A stretch of 64,000 nt of DNA from Steinernema hermaphroditum (taxonomy: Eukaryota; Nematoda; Chromadorea; Rhabditida; Steinernematidae): contig CM059624.1 of assembly GCA_030435675.1 (NCBI GenBank), positions 892,769-956,768 of the forward strand, given 5' to 3'. The position numbers and the translations under genes were made by a program. Below, in pieces: positions 34,401-44,613 of this stretch. The notes under the pieces were generated by a model, which did not search any database, was not told the DNA's origin, and worked only from the letters and a program-made list of their open reading frames with translations. Numbering within the stretch: the first letter of the stretch is position 1; each line of letters opens with the position of its first letter.

Positions 34401-36460
34401 ACAGCATCAGGCCTAACTGAATCTGCAAAAGTGACGTCCAAGTGAAGCCGTGTTACCAACGGGCAGACTGGCGCAGTGGTCTAAGGCGCGCGCCGCACAT
34501 GAGGTCGCGGGTTCGACTCCCCGGGGGTCAAATTTTTTTCTTTTTCGTTTCTTTTCACTTTCTTTTCGTTTCTCTTCTATTTTCCCCCACTTTTGACCGG
34601 TTCTCACTACCTACCGTAACCCCGGCTCTCTTTCAGCTTCGATTTTCCGCCGTTTGTGTAGTGTTGACGGGGGGTAAGGCGCCGGCACATAACCAGCCCT
34701 GCGAAGCAGGGCTGGTTTACTTATTAAGAAAGTAATCTATGTGTATTGTGGCACCATGATGCAGGCTGTCGACACGGGTTCGCTACCGGGTGCTGAAGGG
34801 GTGGCGTTTAGGTGTGTTGCTGTGGTGCTGTGCTTGGGCTCTTAAAAGTGAACTTCTTCCATTTTGGCTCAAAAAATTATTGGTGCCGGCCGTTTCGCTC
34901 CACGACCACACCACCAGGCCTAACTGAAATTCAAAAACCGACGACCACGACAGGTGGTGTCGCTGACCACACCCTTAGCGCAGTGGTCTAAGGCGCGCAC
35001 CGCGCAGAAGGTCGCCAGTTCGATGCCCCCGGCTCTCTTTTTTTTTTCTTTTCGCCTATTTTCACTTTCTTTTCATTTCTCTTCTATTTTCCCCCACTTC
35101 TGACCGGTTCTCACTACCTACCGTAACCCCGGCTCTCTTTCAGCTTCGATTTTCCGCCGTTTGTGTACTTTTGACGGGGGGTAAGGCGCCGGCACATAAC
35201 CAGCCCTGCGAAGCAGGGCTGTTTTTTTATTTACTTATTAAGAAAGTAATTTGTATGTATTGGTGCATGGATGATGCAGGCTGGACCATAGGTTCGCTCC
35301 CGGGTGCTGGAGGGGTGGTGGATAGGTGGGTTGCTGTGGTGCTGGGTGGTTGGTGTTAAAAGGAAAGTTCTTCCATTTGTTTTGAAACTTTTTTTGCTGC
35401 TTTCCGTTTCGCGCCAGGACCACAGCATCATGCCTAACTGAATCTGCAAAAGTGACGTCCAAGTGAAGCCGTGTTACCAACGGGCAGACTGGCGCAGTGG
35501 TCTAAGGCGCGCGCCGCACATGAGGTCGCGGGTTCGACTCCCCGGGGGTCAAATTTTTTTTTCTTTTCGCCTATTTTCACTTTCTTTTCATTTCTCTTCT
35601 ATTTTCCCCCACTTCTGACCGGTTCTCACTACCTACCGTAACCCCGGCTCTCTTTCAGCTTCGATTTTCCGTCGTTTGTGTACTTTTGACGGGGGGTAAG
35701 GCGCCCGCACAGAACCAGCCCTGCGAAGCAGGGCTGGTTCTTACTTATTAAGAAAGTAATTTGTATGTATTGGTGCATGGATGATGCAGGCTGGACCATA
35801 GGTTCGCTCCCGGGTGCTGGAGGGGTGGTGGATAGGTGGGTTGCTGTGGTGCTGGGTGGTTGGTGTTAAAAGGAAAGTTCTTCCATTTGTTTTGAAACTT
35901 TTTTTGCTGCTTTCCGTTTCGCGCCAGGACCACAGCATCATGCCTAACTGAATCTGCAAAAGTGACGTCCAAGTGAAGCCGTGTTACCAACGGGCAGACT
36001 GGCGCAGTGGTCTAAGGCGCGCGCCGCACATGAGGTCGCGGGTTCGACTCCCCGGGGGTCAAATTTTTTTTCTTTTTCGTTTCTTTTCTTTTTCTTTTCG
36101 TTTCTCTTCTATTTTCCCCCACTTCTGACCGGTTCTCACTACCTACCGTAACCCCGGCTCTCTTTCAGCTTCGATTTTCCGCCGTTTGTGTAGTGTTGAC
36201 GGGGGGTAAGGCGCCGGCACATAACCAGCCCTGCGAAGCAGGGCTGGTTTAGATATTCAGATATGCCTTGTTCGAATAGTAAGGACAACTTCATCAGCAG
36301 GTTTATCATCATAGTGAGCAGTGATGAAGTGGAATCCGACTCAGGGCACTGTGTGTTCTACTCGGAGGTCTTTAATGTATCACAACGACGGATTACTGTA
36401 GTTCGCTGAGACATCAATTTATCAATATCAATAGTCGTAAAATGAGCAAGCAGAACTGCA

Positions 36461-37401
36461 CTACTTTATGGCCATTCGGCATATCTTCTTGTTGTGATAG
36501 GGGTTCTTGGCCGGGACTGCCGACTGAGCCGCGGACTCCCTACCATAGATGAATTGGTAGTTCTCACTAGATCTGATGTATTCCCAGAAGGCGGCGACTC
36601 CTTCATCGCGGAGCTGTTCGGCGAGAGGCGCGATCCAGGGGTTGTTCTCTAGACGGCAAACCTGCCGCGGTCCCACGAGGTCCAGTTTTCCCAGTGACGG
36701 TGGCAGCATTCGGAGGCGATTTCCCTGTAGTGATCTCCCTGAAGGCGAAAGTAAAGTCGAACCAACCTGGATGTGAAGTTCGCGGAGCTTCGCGAGATTT
36801 CCGAGTTCGGCCGGCAGTTCCAGAAGATCGTTGTCTCTCAGCGCGAGGATCTGAAGATTCAGAAGACGATCGACGTCGACAGGGAAGTACTCGAAGTCGT
36901 TGTCGCTGAGGTAGAGCGCGCGGAGGGTTCGAATGAAGAAGAAGTTTCCGGGGAGGCTTCGTTCGCTCAGATTGTTGTACGTGAGGTCGAGCACTTCGAG
37001 GCTGGGACAGGAGCCGAAGCCGCGTGGAAGCATGCTGAGACGGTTCATGCTGAAATCGGCTGGAAATTGCGAGGAAGCAGCGCTTCACTTCACGTACCCA
37101 ACATTGAGACAACGCAGACGGGGGAGTGACGAGATTGACGTGGGGAGTTCTTGGATATGGTTGTTCCAAAGAGTCAGAACCTCGAGGTTCACCAAGTCGG
37201 AAATGTTCTGCGGAATCGAGGAGAGTTTGTTGTGGCTGAGGGTGAGTCGGGTGAGGTTGTAGTTTTGGACTAAACGCAAGTCCAAAAGCAGAAGAAAACC
37301 GAAGACGTACAGTTCAGAGAAATGTCGCCGAAGCTGGTGATCCCCTCATCGACGTGTTCGATTTCATCGGCGTCACCCTCCATCACATCGCGTTTACCCA
37401 T
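36461..37401 (-). CDS. rsu-1: Ras suppressor protein 1 (RSU1), leucine-rich repeat protein
   Basis: RSU1 is a cytoplasmic LRR protein that binds PINCH in the integrin-linked kinase/PINCH/parvin complex at cell-matrix adhesions. Four exons (37401-37311, 37269-37098, 37049-36767, 36724-36461) join to 269 aa, near the ~277 aa of human RSU1. Seven or so LRRs run from residue ~35 to ~200, with hallmarks LTLSHNKLSSIPQNISDL, MNRLSMLPRGFGSCPSLEVL, LDLTYNNLSERSLPGNFF, LYLSDNDFEYFP and LALRDNDLLELP. The C-terminal part has ENNPWIAPLAEQL and FWEYIRSSENYQFIYGR. The ATG follows a TTTCAG acceptor by 3 nt, suggesting trans-splicing. It lies 443 bp downstream of the SSRP1 copy B stop on the same strand. Confidence 0.95.
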
Positions 37402-37681
37402 TTTCTGAAACAGTGATGAATCTAGAGGGGCATAGAATAACTCATGAGGAGCTTTGAATTTCATGTCGATTTCGGTGAAAAGATCGATATCGAGCGAGCA
37501 CAGCTCGAGAACGTAAAACTATCGGCCAGCTGTGGGCAGTCATCGAAGGGAGCGTCGAAACAACGGCGGCCGCTTGGAGGTTACAGCGCCCACGCTAGCC
37601 GATTGCAATGAGTCAACTGCTTTCAACGCCGAACGTCTCAGCCATTCGTCGGCCGTCGAGGTCCGACAGGAAAGTTGTTTT

Positions 37682-40441
37682 CAGAGAGGCGCTTTGGTAT
37701 CGCTGCGCTTGCATTACTCCAACTTCCGCAACTGACTTTATTGAAGTCGAAACATTCCCGTCAATCAGATCATTCCACATGAGGATATACTCTCAGCTCG
37801 TAAACAAAATAACAACACAGGGTTCTTTGCACTCGTAAATTTCATTAGTCGGACATGCTGCTGAGTTCAGAAGATTCTGCCGATGATCCGCTCTTCGCCG
37901 GAGAGGAGCCCTTCTTCTTCTTCTTCTTCTTTGCAGGCTTCGACTTATCCTCGTCGGACGATTCTGACTCATCGATGAATTCGCGCGAAGTCGGCTTCTT
38001 GACGGGAGACTTGGTGGACTGTTTTGAAGACCCCTTGCTCTTTTCTGCTGCCGATGACGACGGCTTTCCACCCGACGCCTGATATTCCTTCATCTCGCGC
38101 TCGTAGCGCTCTTTGTCCGCTTTAGCCTGTTCTTCGAATGACTGAAAAGGGCATACATGTTGTAGATTTCTCCACAAATTTTACTCACAGCACGATCCTC
38201 AGCGCTCATTTCCTTCCACATCTGACCGGCTCGCTTGGCGGTATCAGTTACTGAATCGCCTTCTTTGTGGATATTGCGGCGATTCTCGTTGAACCAGAAG
38301 AAGTACGCAGTCAGGGCCTTCTTCGGAGCATTAGGATCCTTCTCCTTCTTCTTGCGCTTTTTCTCATCAGAATCTTTGCCGGACTTCTCCTTCTTCTCTT
38401 TCTAAGAAGCGAACAGTAAGAGTACACCAACATTACAGTTCACACCTTTTCGGACTTTTCACCGGTCTTCTTGGTCTTCGGCTTCTTAGTGTCCTTTCGC
38501 TGCTGTTGCCTGACGTCCAAGTCGTCCGAAACCACACTGGCATCCGAATCCTCGCCAGCGTTACTGTCGTATTCTTCATCGGGCTCCGAACCACTTCCTT
38601 CCGACGAGTCTCTGTCTTCCATCTTCTTTTTGGCGTCAGCCTCAACATCGTAATCTTCTGAAAAGATGTGTAATTACTTTTTGTGTTCGTGCCTAGCGTC
38701 AGCTTACCATCATCACTATCGCTGTCATCCATATCCGCAACTCGTTCTTTCCCTTCAGCTTTGACGGCTTCCTTGTATGGGTCGATTTCATCATCGCTGC
38801 CAGCAAATTTGTCCTCCTTGTAAGCCACATTACCGGCACGCTTGGCGTTGCGAATGCGGATTCCTTTCTGCTGCACGAAATCGAACAAGCGATTGTACTC
38901 ATCCCTAGATAGACCCTTGTTATTGGCGCCCGTTTTTACCAATACCTACTTCTCGACGCTGTTGAAAACGTATGAGTTTCCGTTTCTCAAATCGACCTCA
39001 AAATCAAACGAGCGGGTCGATACGTCAGAACGGGCGAAGTTAACGTTTGACACCTCCTCAAAACGGATGTACATAGGAGGTTTGTGAATGTAGAGGAAGC
39101 CCTTCTCCAATGGATAAAGGAATCCGGAAGCTTGTTTGTGTGCACAGACGATAGCTGGAGTTCCAGAATTGCTAAACGGGGAACATGACCAACAACGAAC
39201 TGAGTCAAAAGCGTACCCTAAGAACGTTCCAGGCACTGTGATGCGCATGTTTACCATCACTCGGAAAATCTTGGCGACATTCTCATAAACAGCACCGGCC
39301 AACTTCTTCTCCAGCTTTCCATGGTACTCGGCCAGCTGCTGATCGGTGAGACCCAGATGGATGTCCATTTCTTCCTCCTTCGCGAACTCTAGTACCAAGA
39401 AGTTGTATCGCGTTTGGCCCTGCCTGATGGGAGGATTAACATTCAGCTGTAAAACGTTTGTAAGTCTTCACGTACAAGGCTTGACACGTCATACCACAAA
39501 GAACATGTGTCGACCGTCACGGTGAGGAAGAAGGAACATGCGAGTGATCGTTTTGATGGGTATCTTGTAATCGTAGGTCTTGCCGTGAAGCGATAAGTAG
39601 GAGGGATACACCTTGATGTCATAGCGACCACTGCAGATAGGAACATTAATCAGCGGCATGTGAAATGTAGAGCATACCGAGGAGTAGTGCACAGAATCTG
39701 TGGCAACATGCAGATAGGCTGATCAGCTTCTGTTTCAATTCCGGCGAACTGCATAACAGCCTTTCTGAACTCCTCGACAGGGTCGACATCGTCAGCAGCA
39801 TCTGGATCCTGGGGAATATGTAGGCGCATTTCTATCAGCGACACTGGACAATCGTCGTTCACGTGGAATTCCATGGTTGCCTCCTGCTTTCCCAATCTGC
39901 AGTTACTGACATTGGATAGGGGGATTTCGAAGTTGGTCTTGTCGTCGACAATAAACTCCATCGATTGGCCTTTCATTTCACAACGGCCGTAGTTCCATCC
40001 TTTCAAGCAGAGATCTGTCGGGCCACATTCCATCTTCCAGTTCTTCATAGCAAAGTCCTTTATAGTGTTGTAGTCCTGCAAATTAGCATGTTTCAAATGT
40101 TATATAAAGATGCTTACATTGTCTTTGAAGCCTCCAAAACGGAAAGCACCGCCGCTTTTCACATACACGCGCAAGCCTGGCTTGTTTCCAAGACGCATCC
40201 AGCTGAGTTCTTCAATTTCACTAGTGTTGACGGCGGTCAGCTTGCCAGTATGGAGATTCTTGACATGGATCTGATGGTCTGACAACTTGACGCGGCAGTT
40301 ATTCTGAATAAATGAACTTTAGAAGATATACAACAAGAGTCTCATTACCAGAGCTCCCATCTCCTCAAGGAAGATGTCTGCGAATTCGAGCTGCGCCATC
40401 TGAAAAACACAAAAATTAGACGACGAGAAAACGCAGCACAA
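37682..40441 (-). repeat. Duplicated block carrying SSRP1, copy B
   Basis: Counterpart of 26022-28770, including near-identical introns. The upstream boundary is about 42 bp before the ATG. The conserved poly(A) signal is at 37737-37742 on the minus strand. Confidence 0.9.
37845..40399 (-). CDS. ssrp1: FACT complex subunit SSRP1, copy B (HMG box)
   Basis: Same ten-exon structure as copy A, shifted by ~11.67 kb, with every frame open, giving about 712 aa. Differences are scattered. HMG-box residues differ: [15 protein letters not shown] in copy A is [15 protein letters not shown] in copy B. The C-terminal lysine run is longer ([13 protein letters not shown]). One extra lysine codon lies before the HMG box. 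It starts [17 protein letters not shown]. Its upstream region faces npp-18 in a 0.73-kb divergent intergenic region, so this copy probably keeps the ancestral promoter. rsu-1 follows downstream on the same strand. Confidence 0.92.
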
Positions 40442-41127
40442 GAAAATGCTATGCCGCGTAAATCTGCAATTTTCGATTTCGCAACACGACGTCAAGAGAT
40501 CCGAGAAAGAATGAAGCAAAGGCTTAAATGAGACTTAAATCTACATTTCCATGTTCGTCTAAAGAACGAACACTAGCGTCAATGCAAAATCCAATGGAAA
40601 ATGATAAGCAGCCCACTGAAAGGAATTGCAGCGGAGAGGAACGGAGCTGTTGAAGGTGGTCGCCTAATCCAGCAACGCGGATCGAAAAGCAACCGGCTGT
40701 GCTCTACGCGTGCGTCTTCTGAGAGGTAATCAATTGCCGAACGGCCGAAGACAACGGCCAAGGCCCGCGTCATCGAGATGCCCACAACGGTAGGAAAGGA
40801 AATCGAACACGATTTGAGCGCGAAAACGTGAGTTTCGAAGCGGCAACGATGTGACACATTTTGTGTTCACACATAGTATTTCGCATCTATGGGACCGAAA
40901 AAAGGTTATGTGGCTGTGTTCTTGTTTGTTATCTAAAGTTAGGCAAGATTGGCAGAAAAATTCGAGAAACAGACACTTTTCATTTTGAGTAACCATTGTA
41001 TCATTAAATTCGAAATTATTGGAAATGTCGTACGTTCGGATTGAAAAATGAAACAGTCTTATTACTGTTTCTGAACGTTTCAATCACAGTCCGTTTTGAC
41101 TTCTGGCCATTTTCAGGTGCTTAGAAG
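40400..41127. promoter_or_regulatory. Divergent intergenic region between SSRP1 copy B and npp-18
   Basis: A 728-bp stretch between two start codons pointing apart, with no supported ORF. A TTTTCAG acceptor at 41111-41116 lies 11 nt before the npp-18 ATG and is a likely trans-splice site. No individual promoter motif can be named. Confidence 0.5.
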
Positions 41128-42525
41128 ATGGTGGCACATCGTGAGGGTACACAGATGCTCTGCACAGACTCCCACAAGGACTTCATCACGCATGTCGCCT
41201 TCGACTTCTACGGTCGACGAATCGCCACCTCCTCCTCCGACATGTTTGTTTGTGTGTGGGACGCGTCACAAGACGGCAAGGATTGGACCCGCACGGCCTT
41301 CTGGAAGGTAATCATCCCGAAGTATTGGCGGTTCCATCAGTCTTGCTTTTAAGAGCAACTGTGGACCCGTCTGGAAGGTTAGATGGGCACATCCCGAATT
41401 CGGACAAATTCTCGCCACATGCTCTTTCGACAGAACCGTGCAGATCTACGAGGAAACGGGCAATAAGAAGGCCTCCCGTCTTGCACGGGCGGGAATCCAA
41501 GTGGGTCGCGGAGAGGCCTCGAACAACTGGGTGAAGCGCTCTACGCTGAATGAAAGCGCCGTTAATGTCACCGACATTCAGTTCGCTCCCCGTTACATGG
41601 GGCTCATGCTGGTAATATCTAACTAATTCCCGTTTTGTGAATTGATAATGCTATCTAGGCGACAGGGGCAAAGGATGGAATGGTGCGGATATACGAGGCG
41701 CCAGACATCATGAACATCACGCAATGGGAATGCATCCACGAAATCGACTTCTTCAGAGAGGCGTTGATCACCGCCTTCCCGGAGCTGCGCCATCACCCGG
41801 TCAAGGAAGTGTCCAATGGGAAGGAGCAGAGCAAGGAGGAGCCGCAGTTCCCCGACATTCGTATCAGTGCGCTGTCGTGGAGCACATGCCGCTTCCAACG
41901 GCAGCTTTTGGCGGCGTCAACGGATTCAGAAGACGAGAGGGCGAACGCGTGTCGAGTCGTGTTCTTCGAGTGCGTCGAAGAACGAAAGTAAGTAGGTCTT
42001 CAAGAAATCGTCACCCACGGGTTGTTTAGATGCTACGAATGGATGTCGGAGCTGACTATCCGCGAAAACGACCCAATCACCGACATCGCCTTCGCCCCCT
42101 CCTCGGGACGCACCTTCCACCAATTCGCCGTGGCCATCCGCGATCAGGCATTCATCCACCATATCAACGCGTTGGAAATCCAGGAGGTCGTCGAGTCGGA
42201 CAAGGCGGTCACCATCGGCACTGTCCGCAGGAAGCCCGCCTACGTGCAGAAGGTGGTTTATAAGGTGAATCTTGTCGCAGGCATCAACGCAAATAAGGTG
42301 CGTATATGGCGCCTCTCGTGGAACGTCACCGGTAGCGTACTCTCCCTCGGAGGTTCGGATGGATCCGTCCACATCTGGAAACGTGAGCCCTCATCTGGCG
42401 CTCTCGTTCGACCCCTTTTTTTAGGCTTCCCTCCAAATATTTTTAAGCAAATTGGCTATCGCGAACCTCAGTACTCCTCGAAACACAAGAGGGGAGCAAC
42501 TTCGAACGGCCAGCCATTCTATTGA
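41128..42525 (+). CDS. npp-18: Nucleoporin SEH1 (WD40), Nup107-160 and GATOR2 component
   Basis: SEH1 is a WD40 protein of the Y-shaped Nup107-160 nuclear pore subcomplex, also found in the GATOR2 complex that activates TORC1. Five exons (41128-41307, 41354-41611, 41659-41987, 42030-42382, 42425-42525) give 406 aa, against ~360 in human. Family signatures are [79 protein letters not shown] and [17 protein letters not shown], then [20 protein letters not shown]. An insertion rich in Lys/Glu ([13 protein letters not shown]) sits in the middle blade. Introns are 41-47 nt. Divergent from SSRP1 copy B. Confidence 0.94.
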
Positions 42526-42726
42526 AACATCTAGTCCACATGCCACCTCTTTTGTATATATAAAGACCATATTAAATAATTTATTGCTTAAAAAGTGAAA
42601 AAACGCAATGGAGAAAGAGAGTGATCAATGGAAATCGGCAACTGTGCGTATTACGGGACAACTATAACCGTTCCTCATCATGGGGACCGCTAGTCAGCAA
42701 GGAATCGCACGTGTTTACCTCTAGCC

Positions 42727-42930
42727 TGAGATCGGCAATAGTTGAGCCGTATATCCGTATCAACCGGTTGACCAGCCGACCCATCCGTCGGCTCAACCGT
42801 TCAGCTGATCGCATGTCGGCATATATAACCCAGGCATCCCAACCGTCTCTTTACGTCTGTGCGGAGAGGGCAGACACTCTGCCTCACTCGTAGTCGTAGC
42901 CGATCCGTTCCTGCCCATCTCTGCCTCTAG
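42727..42930. repeat. Dispersed repeat related to 11471-11610
   Basis: Shares GAGCCGTATATCC, TCAACCGGTTGACCAG-like and CCCATCTCTGCC end motifs with 11471-11610. The left terminal motif is decayed (GAGATCGGCAATAG). Confidence 0.55.
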
Positions 42931-43031
42931 CCCTGGCATGCATGGTTTTCTAAAAAGATTGCAGAGCAGTATTTCAATTTGATGTTTCTCTGGACATGTT
43001 CGAAGAGCCTTTCTTTAAAATTTCATTCATG

Positions 43032-43087
43032 CTGACGGTGGTCTTGCCAGTATGGAGATTCTCGACATGGATCTGGCGGTCTAACAA
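43032..43087 (-). pseudogene. Fragment of SSRP1 exon 2
   Basis: About 56 bp (TGACGGTGGTC ... GGTCTAACAA) match SSRP1 exon 2 at 40227-40290 with a few changes. It reads TATGGAGATTCT like copy B rather than TAAGGAGATTCT of copy A. It has no flanking exon sequence and cannot be functional. Confidence 0.7.
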
Positions 43088-44613
43088 GAAAAAACATCGG
43101 GCGTTATTTTTGCATTTATCTGTCAGCGACGCGGGGAAGTGATCACTGATTATGCCCCGGCGGGATCGACGGTGACCTTATGTCCCCGTGTTCCCATGAC
43201 CTTCAAAACTCTATTTGCTATATCGGTACTGCTTCTTATCAAAGTCGCCAACCGCTTTGCGGTGGGGTCGACATCGGTCGACCCCCAGCGGCAGGTTGCT
43301 TGTGATAGCGGTAACGCACGTTACCTTAATCTGCTAGTAAAACGATTCTTCTGTTTTAATGCTGCCTGTGTAAGTGAGTTTTCCGTTTGAAATATTCGTC
43401 AAAGGAATAAGATCGTCGAAAAGAAGTGACGTGAACTCAGATCCATTGATGAATCGAGTGAAATTCGTGCCAGTGTGGTCATGCATTCCGAGAACTAAAG
43501 AAACCCTAGAAATTGAACCTCAATACCAGGTTATAACCAGGTTCAGAGAGGTGGAGTCGTCCAGTTTCATTCAAATCATATATCGTTTATTGACTTTTTT
43601 ATTACTTTACGATTTAGGCATTCGATTAACTTGCACGAACTTCCAAAGCTCGTGCTACAACGTCCGAAAACCTACATCATGACAACACAGTCGAAAAAAT
43701 CGTAAGTCGAATAAGATGCGATTATCTGAAAACATCAATTGCCCGGATCTCTAAAGATGAGGCAAGTTTTCGGCGTCCAGTTCATTTTAGTCCAATCAAC
43801 CAGGCTATTCACACTGGATGGTTCTGTTCCATTCAGTCATTACCCAGTTTTCTGCTTCTTTTAATATAGATGGACAAAACTCACACAGAACTGTTCTAAC
43901 AAGAGAAAATTTATGAGAGAAACGGCTATGTAGATATAACAAAAAAGGCAAAAATGATGAACAATAATAGTTTTTTGATGTTTTCCTGCATTTTTAGACC
44001 TCATCATGTGGAGAACAACGAATGGCGATGGCGTGTCTGTCGATACTCTCACCTTTTCGATTTAATTGGTAAAGGATAGGCACTTGGAACGCATGAAAAC
44101 ATTCGTTTTAGATATTGGAAGCATCTATGAGCAGCCACAATATTTACTTCTTAGCTGTATTTCTCTGCTTTCTCGATTTATGAGGTGATGACCATGGAAA
44201 AAGAGTAGCCATAACATGCTTATATTTATAGGGGAGCACAACAAGAAAAACAAATACAATCTGGAATGTGGCGCCGCGGTTTTTAAACAATGAAGGAAAT
44301 GCTGTAAGCATTATAACGCTCCTATATAACGCTCAACATGTGGCTGGATCGGCATGGGAATTCTCAGCTGTAAAATGTAAGTGCGTCGACATAAGAATCT
44401 ACCAATTACCATCCAGTACAGATTGCTGTGCCTTATGCGATTCCGGTGTTACAGTTGATACCCAATCGTCTCTCCGAGATATCTATCAAAATCACAACAA
44501 TAAAAACGTCATCTACTCCTGTGACCACTTCACCTCTCCGTGACTGAAAAACAGCATAAGTAAACAACAAAAAACAATTTACTACAGATAACAAGTAAGT
44601 GCAGGAAATCTAT
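43088..44613. other. Downstream of npp-18 and taf-1: no gene seen
   Basis: Contains a local hairpin around 43247-43300 (CCGCTTTGCGG, GGTCGACATCGGTCGACC) but no supported gene. I looked here on the minus strand for bromodomain exons that could extend taf-1 and found none. Confidence 0.5.

Larger units (their letters stand above)
30129..36250 (+). repeat. Tandem array of 12 ~510-bp units, each with a tRNA-like Pol III promoter
   Basis: Units begin with ACTTATTAAGAAAGTAAT at 30129, 30638, 31149, 31661, 32175, 32682, 33197, 33705, 34212, 34719, 35233 and 35743, with lengths of 507-515 bp. Each unit holds, in order: a G-rich segment, a segment with GTTTTGAAACTTTTTTTGCT, a tRNA-like core with A and B boxes, a T run, a long pyrimidine tract with CCTACCGTAACCCCGG, and a hairpin AGCCCTGCGAAGCAGGGCT at the unit end. 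Units 3, 6 and 10 are a diverged type B; unit 8 is a variant of type A. Units 5-7 and 9-11 show the same A-B-A order, pointing to higher-order duplication. The A box is always 257 nt from the unit start. The array lies between duplicated SSRP1 genes. Confidence 0.95.

Noticed and set aside
30134..35990. Repeated 72- and 80-codon minus-strand ORFs and ~97-codon plus-strand ORFs in the array units
   Set aside because: They recur only because the units are near-identical, and the plus-strand ones translate the tRNA-like core. Type B units do not preserve them, and there is no codon signature.
30129..36250. CRISPR-like array
   Set aside because: Units are ~510 bp with no short direct repeats alternating with unique spacers, and the genome is clearly nematode.
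36576..37262. Plus-strand and alternative-frame ORFs across rsu-1
   Set aside because: They are shadows of the GC-rich leucine-rich repeat coding sequence on the minus strand.
43139..43390. 83-codon ORF with a hydrophobic stretch after npp-18
   Set aside because: It overlaps a local hairpin repeat and lacks any family match or start context.
44268..44543. 91-codon Cys-containing ORF downstream of taf-1
   Set aside because: No signal peptide, splice context or recognised domain; codon use looks random.
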